Assembly (NCBI RefSeq): GCF_000172155.1
Contig: NZ_ABIZ01000001.1
Span: 5,365,105-5,429,104 of the forward strand
Reading direction: 5' to 3'
DNA: 64,000 bases
Source: Verrucomicrobium spinosum DSM 4136 = JCM 18804
GTDB taxonomy: Bacteria > Verrucomicrobiota > Verrucomicrobiia > Verrucomicrobiales > Verrucomicrobiaceae
A program made the translations under genes and the position numbers. A model generated the notes under the pieces. That model saw nothing but the letters and a program-made list of their open reading frames with translations, did not search any database and had not been told where the DNA came from. Shown here piece by piece: positions 36,567 to 44,452 of the stretch. Every line of letters starts with the position of its first letter. Within the stretch, counting starts at the first letter, position 1.

Positions 36567-37709
36567 GTGACCCACTCCCTTCCTCCTCAAGGCACTTTGG
36601 AAGCCCTCCGGGCCAAATTTGCCCAGATTCATGATCCCCGCCAGGCTGGCAAAGTACGTCATCGCATTGATGAGGTGCTCATCATCGCTTTCTGTTCGAC
36701 TCTCTGCGATGGCGAAAGCTATTTGGATATGGGGGATTTTGCCCAGAGCCAGCTGTCGTGGCTGCAAAGCTTTCTTCCTCTGAAGCATGGGGCTCCGTCC
36801 CACGACGTGTTTCGCAATGTGCTCATGGCCATACAACCGCAGGCCCTGCTTGAGGTGCTCACGGGCTGGTGTGGCGACCTTGAGGGCAGACATATTGCCA
36901 TAGATGGCAAAGCTCTGCGCGGCACTCACAACGCTGAAACCGGCAGGCACTTGGTCCATTTACTACGGGCCTGGGTGGACGACTACCACCTCAGCGCCGG
37001 GCAGATCACCTGCCATGAGAAGAGCAACGAAATTGAGGCCATTCCCCGTCTGCTGGAAAGCCTGCAACTCAAAGGGGCCACCGTCACCATTGATGCCATG
37101 GGCACCCAAGCTCACATTGCCGAGCAAATCACCGGGGCAGGGGCCGATTATGTCCTGGCACTCAAGGCCAACCACCCAACGGCTCATGAGACTGTAAGAA
37201 AGCACTTCACGGAAGCCGAGCGCCTGGACCTCAGCCCCTCCCACCATCGCAAAAGCGTGACGCTGGAACTCTCCCACGGGCGCTGTGAAAGACGTGAGTA
37301 CACCATCACTGAGGAACTTGACTGGTACCACAAGAGCTGGAAATGGGCCGGACTGCAAAGCGTGGCACAGGTGCGCCGCCAGGTGCAGCGCAGCCACGAT
37401 GGGCCGCCGTTGGAAGAGGTGCACTACTTCCTGTGCAGCTTCAAAGCCGATGTGGAACGCCTTGCCAAACTGGTGCGCGGACACTGGAGTGTTGAAAACC
37501 GCTGCCACTGGGTGCTGGATGTGACCTTCAATGAGGACCACTGCCAGGTGAGGGACCGCAACGCGGCCCACAACCTCACCATCCTGCGCGAAATGGTCAT
37601 CACCACCCTGCACCGGCACCCAGCAAAAGTCAGCCTGCGCAGGAAGCGCAAAATCGCCACCATGGACCCGGCCTTCAGGCTCCAAATGCTAGGCCTCCTT
37701 CATGCGTAA
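36567..37709 (+). CDS. ISAs1-family transposase (DDE type)
   Basis: The 380-residue protein begins at a GTG. It carries an N-terminal part with FAQIHDPRQAGKVRHRID, the catalytic first Asp in HIAIDGKALRGTHN, the second in TIDAMGTQ, LALKANHPTAHETV, and the C-terminal HWSVENRCHWVLDVTFNEDH with RDRNAAHNLTILREM. These match the ISAs1/H-repeat transposases, which cut and paste the element. The frame is complete, so it may be active. The stop TAA at 37707-37709 is part of the right terminal repeat. Confidence 0.93.
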   Translation: MTHSLPPQGTLEALRAKFAQIHDPRQAGKVRHRIDEVLIIAFCSTLCDGESYLDMGDFAQSQLSWLQSFLPLKHGAPSHDVFRNVLMAIQPQALLEVLTGWCGDLEGRHIAIDGKALRGTHNAETGRHLVHLLRAWVDDYHLSAGQITCHEKSNEIEAIPRLLESLQLKGATVTIDAMGTQAHIAEQITGAGADYVLALKANHPTAHETVRKHFTEAERLDLSPSHHRKSVTLELSHGRCERREYTITEELDWYHKSWKWAGLQSVAQVRRQVQRSHDGPPLEEVHYFLCSFKADVERLAKLVRGHWSVENRCHWVLDVTFNEDHCQVRDRNAAHNLTILREMVITTLHRHPAKVSLRRKRKIATMDPAFRLQMLGLLHA

Positions 37710-37715
37710 GCCCTG
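37699..37715 (-). repeat. Right terminal inverted repeat of the insertion sequence
   Basis: TTCATGCGTAAGCCCTG is the exact inverse of the left repeat; it contains the last codons and stop of the transposase. Confidence 0.93.
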
Positions 37716-37724
37716 GCGGAGGTG
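37716..37724. repeat. Target site duplication, right copy (GCGGAGGTG)
   Basis: Identical to 36470-36478. It encodes part of Thr-Ser-Ala on the minus strand in both host fragments, which is why the frame is restored when one copy is removed. Confidence 0.9.
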
Positions 37725-38182
37725 GAGGAGTGGCTCGCCCCCGGTTGATAGGTGACGTTCCGGTGAATCCAGGTGCGGATGCGCGCCACCCTCAAGTAGG
37801 TGCGGGGAGAGTTTCCCGCCACCTGAAGCGCCAGTTTACCCAGTTGATCTGATGGGCAATACCGACTTGGAAGCAGGTAGTGCATCACCTCGGTGGGGAG
37901 TTGCTCCACCGGGAGGATGGGTGCCATGAGATCCACATCCACGCCATCCGCCACATCCGCCCGGTACTCCACAGACAGGTGAAGCCGTCCTCTGGGTATG
38001 ACGAGCCGCTGGCAGAGATTGCCATAGAGATCGTCAAACTCCACCACCGGCACTCGGGGCTGGAGATGAAAGGACTCTTTCATGATCCACTGGGCCCACC
38101 CACTGCGCGGGCGCAGCATGAACACGGCAGAAATGGAAGTGGAGCATTCATAGTCCAACTGGCAGGTGGCATCGAGAATCAT
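37716..38182 (-). pseudogene. N-terminal half of the transglutaminase-like protease gene, cut off by an insertion sequence
   Basis: The fragment begins at ATG 38182 (MILDATCQLDYECS) and encodes the N-terminal beta domain usual for bacterial transglutaminase-like proteins (VEFDDLYGNLCQRLVIPRGR, then LPTEVMHYLLPSRYCPSDQL), ending RTWIHRNVTYQPGASHSSTS at the insertion. Reading then runs into the element and stops after Arg-Ala-Tyr-Ala. Proteins of this type cleave or cross-link peptides in the cytoplasm. This piece lacks the catalytic residues, so it should be inactive on its own. The gene was 262 residues long before the insertion. Confidence 0.9.
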
Positions 38183-38309
38183 GGGTGTCAAAAATCGCGG
38201 CTTGGTTTTGCCAGGCCGTCTACCCCCGATTCGCCCTGCCGCACCGCGCTGGTTGTGAGGCATGCGGGGGAAGTTGCCTTCGCAATCAAAATGGTTTTAC
38301 ATCATCCTC

Positions 38310-38555
38310 ATGCGAACCAAGCGCGACCGCCCCCCTGTCCTGGCCCCGGCGTCCCTATGCCTCACCCTCATGCTGTTGGCGGCGTGCAGCAGCCCCGTCA
38401 ACGCACGCAAGCCCACCTCACGCAAAACCGCCCGCCAGATGGAACACTACAACTCCCTTTACGGCGGGGCTCCAGTACTGGGTGAACCCTCGCCAGACGA
38501 CCAGTACGTGCCCCGGTCACAGCAGGAAGGCTTCACCAACTTCCAGGTCCGCTAA
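38310..38555 (+). CDS. Small predicted lipoprotein, 81 residues
   Basis: The sequence has a lipoprotein signal (LCLTLMLLAACSS, lipobox LAAC) and a short polar mature part containing RQMEHYNSLYGGAP and ending GFTNFQVR. I recognise no domain. The ATG at 38310 is chosen because the upstream extension would displace the signal. It is divergent from the broken transglutaminase gene, with 127 bases between the two starts. Confidence 0.65.
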   Translation: MRTKRDRPPVLAPASLCLTLMLLAACSSPVNARKPTSRKTARQMEHYNSLYGGAPVLGEPSPDDQYVPRSQQEGFTNFQVR

Positions 38556-38593
38556 GTGACGGTCGCAGTCGCTCCGCCAGACCTCCCTCCACC

Positions 38594-38758
38594 ATGGAAT
38601 CCCCCTCCCCTCCGATGCTTCAAGAGACCGTCACGGACGGTCTGACTTCCGGCGAGATCCGGGCGGTGACCCATGAGCGGCTCCGGCTGCTCTCCTGGGG
38701 ATATTCAAATCTTAGCCGCCCTGAGTCACGGTCACGGTCAGTCCGGGAACGGACTTGA
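38594..38758 (+). pseudogene. Truncated N-terminus of a small membrane protein gene
   Basis: A 54-residue frame begins at ATG 38594 and includes VTHERLRLLSWGYSNLS. That pattern looks to me like the start of a family of small membrane proteins in this phylum, in which a hydrophobic stretch should follow. Here the sequence after SNLS is Arg/Ser-rich and only copies the antisense of the downstream gene's 3' end. The membrane part is therefore missing, and the join falls close to the stop codon of the neighbouring minus-strand gene (38712-38714). The family assignment is from memory and uncertain. Confidence 0.4.
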
Positions 38759-39803
38759 TCTTCTCAGCCAGGTATCGCGAGTAGATGCTCGCCCCCAACT
38801 GGTTTAAGTGGGTGCGGTCGGCGAGGTCGTCCTCACCTGCGCCACACTCATCCGTGTCCAGGATCTGAATCACGGCCGCGGGAGCTGGCTTGAGAGAAGC
38901 CACATAGTCAGAGAACTGCTGGAACCCCTTCATGTACCGCGGATCCGACTTCACGAGTTTCACCACCTCGGGATGTACGGGCATCTGATGCAACACCACC
39001 GGCACCTTGTGCTCATCGAGCCAGGCCAGAAGATTCCGTAACGACTCGTCCTGGAGCTCTGACACCCTCCAGTTGCCAAAGAAGCGTCGGGCGACCATGT
39101 CTGGGGAGGCCTTCTGACGTTCGCGATTGTCGCGATGGGCTCGATTCACCACCCAACCGGCAGCGGGCAGAGCCTTCTGCTCCGGACAGGGACATAGCGC
39201 ATTTCCCGGACAGGGATCAAGCACGTTAAAAAAGACCGTGCGCAGAGATCGGCGGGCTGAGTAGAGCGGCAGCACGAGATCCATCAACTGCCGCCTCCGC
39301 ATCTGGGCGCTGGCAATCGTGAGCCGCTCATGCAGAGTCGCTTTCTGGCTCAAACTCAGCACCATGCGGTCATCCCCTTCCAGCCCTTTTTGCAGGACAA
39401 ACGGGTTGATCTCCACCACCGCAAGGTGCAAGTCCTTGAAGCTCTCTGGATTCCGGCGCACGAGACTCCACATGTCGAACGGCGTCCCCCCGGGGGTTCC
39501 GAGATTGCGCACACGTTCCGCCTTTTCTCCCAGACAGGTGGCCACTTCACTCTCGGAGATTCCAAAGACGCTCTGGCTCGTGCCAAAGCAGGCGACCTCC
39601 ACGGGATTCGGATTCTTTTTCAGATAGTAGGTCTCCACCGCTCCGTAGGCATCCATCCCGCCCCGCTCATCAAAGTGGGGCAGCCCACGCAACTTTTCTG
39701 CAGCGAATCTTCCTGCCAGGAGGACGGCCAGAGCCACCAGCGCTCCTGATCCAAACCACTGCGAAAAACCGCGCTTGGGTGAGGTGGGGAGAATGTCGGC
39801 CAT
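38712..39803 (-). CDS. Membrane-anchored SGNH-like (DUF1574/AlgX-like) protein, copy 1
   Basis: The 363-residue protein has one N-terminal membrane anchor (about residues 15-35, GSGALVALAVLLAGRFAAEK). An SGNH-type periplasmic domain follows, with VACFGTSQSVFGISESEV as the nucleophile block and DRTHLNQLGASIYSRYLAEK as the Asp-x-x-His block. Such proteins accompany membrane O-acyltransferases and move or remove acyl groups on surface glycans. It is a paralogue of the next gene upstream and the last gene of the acylation cluster. ATG 39803 is chosen by alignment with the paralogue; ATG 39830 would add nine residues. Confidence 0.75.
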   Translation of the reverse strand: MADILPTSPKRGFSQWFGSGALVALAVLLAGRFAAEKLRGLPHFDERGGMDAYGAVETYYLKKNPNPVEVACFGTSQSVFGISESEVATCLGEKAERVRNLGTPGGTPFDMWSLVRRNPESFKDLHLAVVEINPFVLQKGLEGDDRMVLSLSQKATLHERLTIASAQMRRRQLMDLVLPLYSARRSLRTVFFNVLDPCPGNALCPCPEQKALPAAGWVVNRAHRDNRERQKASPDMVARRFFGNWRVSELQDESLRNLLAWLDEHKVPVVLHQMPVHPEVVKLVKSDPRYMKGFQQFSDYVASLKPAPAAVIQILDTDECGAGEDDLADRTHLNQLGASIYSRYLAEKIKSVPGLTVTVTQGG

Positions 39804-39876
39804 GTCGAGGGTAGAATGCCGGAAAGGCATAACATACCCAAATAAAAAATCCAGCCTCAAGCTGGGCCGGATTCCT

Positions 39877-40986
39877 TCAGAGATCGTCCCGCGCCTTTTC
39901 CGCCGCCACTGGATCCACCAAAGTACGGATGTTCTCGCCCAGATGAAGGGAGTAGTAGCCGGCACCGCTTTCATTCAGGTGCATGCGGTCCGCCATGCCC
40001 GACATCCCCGCGCCGCACTCGTCCGGATGCAGGAGCCGCACCATGCCAGCCGCCTTCGGACGCAGGCGATCCACATAGGCGGAGTACTGGGTGTAGCAGT
40101 GATGAAAATGGGCGTCGTTGTGGATGAGATCCACCACCTCCGGATGCAGCGGGAACTGGTGAATGAGCACCGGGATCTCATGCTCCTCCATCCAGGCCAG
40201 CACCTTCTTCAGGCACAGGTCCTGCAAGGCAGAGGCCTTCCACCCCTTGTATCCCACCAGCCGCCGGGCGGCTATATCCGCCGGCACCAACGAGCGCTTC
40301 GTGACGGCACCAGCATTGTGCATGTACCAATCGGCAACGGGGTGAATGCGCCCTTCCGGAAAAGGATAAAGTTCCGCCCCTTCCTCTGGATCGGCCAGCG
40401 CGAGAAACACCGAGCGCAACGAGTGCCTCGCAGAGGTCAGCGGCAGCAGCCACTCTGCCTGCTGCTTGAGCCGCTCATGCCGGTGATGCAGCAGATTGCG
40501 CTCCTCCAGCGTCGCGTGCTGGCTGATGGAGTGCTGCAAGCGTGCATCCCCCTCTTTCCCTGTCTGCATCATCACGGGATTCACCTCCACCACCGCCAGT
40601 TTCAGGTTGTCAAAGTACTCGGGGTTGCGCCGGATCAGGTTCCACATGTCAAACGGCGTGCCCGCTTCCACTCCAAGGACCCGCAGTTCGTCCGGATCGT
40701 GCCCGGAGGCGCGACCGATCACCTCCGGCACCAAACCCCAAAAAGTCTGGCTGCTGCCAAAGAAAGCCACCTGAGGATCCACCGGCTTCTTGCGCAAACC
40801 GTAGTGCTCCACGGCCGCAAAGGCCTCCATCGCACGGCCATCATAGTGCCCCAGCGTTCTGAGAGGCTCAGCGGCCAGCCTTCCCAACACGAATAGTCCA
40901 GCGGCGATCAACGCCCCAGAGCCCAACCATCGCTTCTTTGAGAGAGGTGCCGCCGGGGTGTCAGGTGAGGGATCGATGGCGAGCAT
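39877..40986 (-). CDS. Membrane-anchored SGNH-like (DUF1574/AlgX-like) protein, copy 2
   Basis: The 369-residue protein shares the layout of its downstream paralogue: an N-terminal anchor (WLGSGALIAAGLFVLGRLAA), the nucleophile block VAFFGSSQTFWGLVPEVI, conserved GTPFDMWNLIRRNPEYFDNL, and the Asp/His block DRMHLNESGAGYYSLHLGEN. The two proteins arose by tandem duplication (73 bases apart). By analogy with alginate acetylation, one could transfer and the other remove or relay the acyl group from the MBOAT protein. Substrate specificity cannot be read from sequence. Confidence 0.75.
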   Translation of the reverse strand: MLAIDPSPDTPAAPLSKKRWLGSGALIAAGLFVLGRLAAEPLRTLGHYDGRAMEAFAAVEHYGLRKKPVDPQVAFFGSSQTFWGLVPEVIGRASGHDPDELRVLGVEAGTPFDMWNLIRRNPEYFDNLKLAVVEVNPVMMQTGKEGDARLQHSISQHATLEERNLLHHRHERLKQQAEWLLPLTSARHSLRSVFLALADPEEGAELYPFPEGRIHPVADWYMHNAGAVTKRSLVPADIAARRLVGYKGWKASALQDLCLKKVLAWMEEHEIPVLIHQFPLHPEVVDLIHNDAHFHHCYTQYSAYVDRLRPKAAGMVRLLHPDECGAGMSGMADRMHLNESGAGYYSLHLGENIRTLVDPVAAEKARDDL

Positions 40987-41074
40987 TGTGAATCATGAAT
41001 GAATTTTCATTCATAGTCCAGCGCGCAACGATACCTGCTTGAAACTTTTTTAGCACCTGTCTTGAGTGAACGAA

Positions 41075-42700
41075 TCAGGCCGCCAGGGCGTCCTCGTCCC
41101 CCTTGTCGTCGGCATACGGGCCTTCAGACAACTCGATATCCGGGTTGCGATTCTGAAAGGTGCCCAGGTACCAGGCGTCCGAGATCAGCAACACGGGACG
41201 GCCCAACTCGTCCCGGGCCAGGGCAGTTTCCCGCACAGGCGTGACCGCATCATCTGACCATGCTTCCCCTCCCTTACGCCGCACCCAACGGACAACCTGC
41301 CAGGAGGCATTCTCCAGGCGCGATTCCGCGTTGTATTCAGACTGAAGACGGTACTTCACCACCTCGAACTGGAGGGGGCCCACCGCTCCGAGCAGAGGCA
41401 CCCGCTGCACGGAGCCGGGCTGGTGGAACTGTTGGATCACGCCCTCCTGGAGCAGCTGTTGGAGACCTTCACGGAACCGCTTGTAGGTGGAAGGGGAATC
41501 GCCATGCAAATAGGCAAAACACTCCGGCACGAAGCGCGGCATCACATCGAACTTCAGCTTCGGATCGGCCGCCAGAGTGTCACCGATCATCAGGTCGTAG
41601 TTGCCCACGACGCCGAGCACGTCCCCTGCGAAGGCCTCGTCCAAGGTCTCACGCTCCCGGGCAAACACACGTTGGGAGTTGGACAGCTTGACCGCCTTGC
41701 CGGTGCGCGGGTTGTTCACCACCATATCGCGACGAAAGGCTCCTGAGACCACGCGGAGGAAGTAGATACGGTCGCGGTGGCGGGGATCCATGTTCGCCTG
41801 GATCTTGAAGACGAAAGCCGAGAACTCTGGAGCTTCAGGGGTAACCGCCCCAGTATTGGCTACCCGCGGTGCTGGAGGTGGAGCCATCTCCAGGAAAGCG
41901 TCCAGCAGGAGCTGCACGCCGAAGTTGTTGCTCGCACTGCCAAAGAACACAGGCGTCAGTTCACCGCGCGAGATGGCGTCCATGTCAAAGGCATGGCCCG
42001 CTCCATCCAGCATCTCCAACTCTTCACGAGCCTGGGCCAGGGCATGCTCATCTACATGCTCTTTCACATACTCATCCTCCAGCCCGCCCACCCGGACTGG
42101 TGCCCGATAAGCACCGCCAGCAGTGCGCTGGAAGAGATGCACCTGACTCTCGCGACGCTCGAAGATACCGCGGAAGCGGTCCCCCATGCCCAGCGGCCAG
42201 TTTTGCGCACAAGCTCCGATCCCCAACACTGTTTCCAGCTCATCCAGCAGCGTCAGCGGTTCACGAGCCGGACGGTCCAGCTTGTTCATAAACGTGAAAA
42301 TGGGCACACCGCGCTTGCGGCAGACCTCAAAGAGCTTCCGCGTCTGGCTCTCGATGCCCTTACCGGCATCCACCACCATGATGGCGGCATCCACGGCGGT
42401 GAGCACCCGGTAGGTGTCTTCTGAGAAGTCCTTGTGACCGGGTGTGTCCAGCAGGTTCACCACGCAGTCTTTGTACTCGAACTGCAACACCGTGGAGCTC
42501 ACAGAGATCCCACGCTGCTTTTCCAGATCCATCCAGTCGGAGGTGGTGGAGCGCTGATTCTTCCTGGCCGTGACTGAGCCAGCCAGCTGCACCGCCCCTC
42601 CGTAGAGGAGGAGCTTTTCCGTCAGCGTGGTTTTCCCGGCGTCCGGGTGGGAAATGATGGCAAAGGTGCGGCGGCGGCGGACTTCGGAGGCAATGTCCAT
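41075..42700 (-). CDS. prfC: Peptide chain release factor 3
   Basis: The 541-residue GTPase is full length. It has the P-loop SHPDAGKTT (residues 17-25), RGISVSSTV switch I, DTPGHKDF (G3), MNKLDRPA (G4) and the RF3-specific C-terminal domains (VLGVVGNYDLMIGDTLAA, then VPLLGAVGPLQFEVVKYRLQ). RF3 removes RF1/RF2 from the ribosome after termination. It sits on the same strand inside the acylation cluster (123 bases after the MBOAT gene, 88 bases before the SGNH gene), which is unusual but may be a chance arrangement. Confidence 0.95.
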   Translation of the reverse strand: MDIASEVRRRRTFAIISHPDAGKTTLTEKLLLYGGAVQLAGSVTARKNQRSTTSDWMDLEKQRGISVSSTVLQFEYKDCVVNLLDTPGHKDFSEDTYRVLTAVDAAIMVVDAGKGIESQTRKLFEVCRKRGVPIFTFMNKLDRPAREPLTLLDELETVLGIGACAQNWPLGMGDRFRGIFERRESQVHLFQRTAGGAYRAPVRVGGLEDEYVKEHVDEHALAQAREELEMLDGAGHAFDMDAISRGELTPVFFGSASNNFGVQLLLDAFLEMAPPPAPRVANTGAVTPEAPEFSAFVFKIQANMDPRHRDRIYFLRVVSGAFRRDMVVNNPRTGKAVKLSNSQRVFARERETLDEAFAGDVLGVVGNYDLMIGDTLAADPKLKFDVMPRFVPECFAYLHGDSPSTYKRFREGLQQLLQEGVIQQFHQPGSVQRVPLLGAVGPLQFEVVKYRLQSEYNAESRLENASWQVVRWVRRKGGEAWSDDAVTPVRETALARDELGRPVLLISDAWYLGTFQNRNPDIELSEGPYADDKGDEDALAA

Positions 42701-42823
42701 AAGGTCGGGTCAGAATCGAGCGGCTCCCCTGAGAAGTCCCAGAGGAAAAAGTGGGTGGCGAGCAAACCACGGAAAACGGGTGCTGGCAAGCGATGGTGCA
42801 CCGCCCGTCAGTACCCACGCCGA

Positions 42824-44293
42824 TCAAAACTGGAAGTACACGAAAGACACCCCGGTCATCTCCCCCAGATAGGTGAGCAACAGGAGCAGGCAGCCGAAGA
42901 CCAGCCCACGCTGCCACGAGGGGGCGTCATCCGCCACGGGACGCTCGCGATCATTCCACCAGCAGGGGAAATCCAGCAGCACCACGACGAGACCGTAGAA
43001 GGCAAAATAGACGGCCGGAATGGTATCGGCAGTGGAGAAGCCCTTTGTGAAGATGCCTGCCACATGGTTCCAAGCCTCCGTCAGGTTCCGGGTCTTCACG
43101 AACACCAGGGTGAGACAAACCGCGTGGAAGGTGAGGAACATGCCTGCCAGCTGGACCGCCCAAGCGCGGAGAGTGTGAGGACGATGCGGGTGTTTCCCCG
43201 CCTTGGGACCCGCCCACAGCTTGTGGATCACCAGCAGTATCCCCAGCACCATGCCCCAGAAGACGAAGTTCCACGAGGCACCGTGCCAGATGCCAGACAC
43301 GAGCATGGTGACAAAAAGATTGAACGGGATCCACTTCTTGCCCCTAAAGATGCGGCACAGCGGGACAAAGAGGTAGTCCCGCAGCCAGCTCGAAAGGGAA
43401 ATGTGCCAGCGCTCCCAGAACTCGGTGATATTCCGTGAGAAGTAGGGCTGGCGGAAGTTGATCATGAGCTCCACCCCCATGAGGCGGGAACAGCCCCGGG
43501 CAATGTCGCTGTAGCCAGAGAAATCCCCATAGATCTGCAGGGCAAAAAGGTAAATGCCCAGCAACAGCCCCACCCCTGAGTGGGTCAAGCCGGGATTAAA
43601 CGCATCGGCCGTGATGGGGGCAATCGCGTCGGCGATCGCCACCTTCTTCACATAGCCAATGATCACCAGCTGGAGGCCGCTCCAAAAGCGCTCTGGCGTA
43701 AGCGTGCGCTGCCGCATGAGCTGGGGCAGCAGATTCGGCGTCCGTTCAATGGGGCCGGCGACGAGTTGCGGAAAGTACGCATGAAACAACGCAAAGTCCC
43801 ACAAGCGATCCGGCGGCTTCTGGGAACCGCCATCCACGTCAATGAGATACGACAAGCCCTGGAAGGTATAGAAGCTGATCCCTGCAGGAAGTATGAAGTG
43901 CCGCTCCATGGCGGTGAGGTGCCAGCCCATCTGTGCCGCCAGCGCCTCCACGTTCTCCATGAAGAACCCCCGGTACTTGAAGTAACCCAGCATTCCCACG
44001 TTGATCACCACGCCCACCCAGAAGATGACCCGCCTTCGCTTCGATTCCTCGGGCAGCGGATACAGCGCCACGGCACAGACATGCGTGGCGACGGTGGAGG
44101 TGATCAGCAGCACCAGGGGCAACACACGATCAAAGCCCTGCAAGCCAGGCGCATTGAACCCCCACCACCCGTAGAACACGTAGCTCGCGCTCAGAAGGAA
44201 CCAGTTTTGCCAACGCCAGCGGCGCGCCAACATCCAGTAGATGGCGAAGACAAAGAGAAAAAAACCAACAAACTCCGGTGAGTTGAAAAGCAT
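42824..44293 (-). CDS. AlgI-like MBOAT membrane O-acyltransferase
   Basis: The 489-residue protein has about ten membrane segments and starts MLFNSPEFVGFFLFVFAIYW, the usual start of AlgI/PatA relatives. Conserved blocks include LPAGISFYTFQGLSYLIDV, YFSRNITEFWERWHISLSSW and GIWHGASWNFVFWG with the catalytic His. MBOATs move an acyl group across the membrane to surface polysaccharides. Upstream genes encode a carrier protein and an FkbH-like enzyme, so the donor may be a carrier-bound acyl group rather than acetyl-CoA. It is 159 bases from the FkbH-like gene; that gap holds two small hairpins. Confidence 0.92.
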   Translation of the reverse strand: MLFNSPEFVGFFLFVFAIYWMLARRWRWQNWFLLSASYVFYGWWGFNAPGLQGFDRVLPLVLLITSTVATHVCAVALYPLPEESKRRRVIFWVGVVINVGMLGYFKYRGFFMENVEALAAQMGWHLTAMERHFILPAGISFYTFQGLSYLIDVDGGSQKPPDRLWDFALFHAYFPQLVAGPIERTPNLLPQLMRQRTLTPERFWSGLQLVIIGYVKKVAIADAIAPITADAFNPGLTHSGVGLLLGIYLFALQIYGDFSGYSDIARGCSRLMGVELMINFRQPYFSRNITEFWERWHISLSSWLRDYLFVPLCRIFRGKKWIPFNLFVTMLVSGIWHGASWNFVFWGMVLGILLVIHKLWAGPKAGKHPHRPHTLRAWAVQLAGMFLTFHAVCLTLVFVKTRNLTEAWNHVAGIFTKGFSTADTIPAVYFAFYGLVVVLLDFPCWWNDRERPVADDAPSWQRGLVFGCLLLLLTYLGEMTGVSFVYFQF

Positions 44294-44372
44294 CAGTGAA
44301 ACAGGAATGACAGTATGCGCGTGAGCCCGCTCCCCCCGATGGCCAAGTGCCCGGAGGTTTATAGTTTGGGTT

Positions 44373-44415
44373 GTGCTTCACTCATCTGAAGCACGTCAAC
44401 CCGCCATCACGGCGG
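44373..44415 (-). promoter_or_regulatory. Two small hairpins between the FkbH-like and MBOAT genes
   Basis: GTGCTTC/GAAGCAC (44373-44379 and 44388-44394, loop of 8) and CCGCC/GGCGG (44401-44405 and 44411-44415, loop of 5) lie in the 159-base gap. They could modulate readthrough between the two genes. No T-run follows either. Confidence 0.3.
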
Positions 44416-44452
44416 CGTCATGGTCCTGGTCAATGGCATCACTGGTCTTGAG

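Larger units (their letters stand above)
36479..37715 (+). mobile_element. ISAs1-family-like insertion sequence, 1237 bp
   Basis: The element starts CAGGGC and ends GCCCTG, with perfect 17-base terminal inverted repeats (36479-36495 and 37699-37715) and a 9-base target duplication on both sides. It carries one transposase gene whose stop codon lies inside the right repeat. The size, repeat length and duplication length fit the ISAs1 group. It interrupts a transglutaminase-like gene in the opposite orientation. Perfect repeats, an intact duplication and unmutated host halves point to a recent insertion. Confidence 0.93.
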
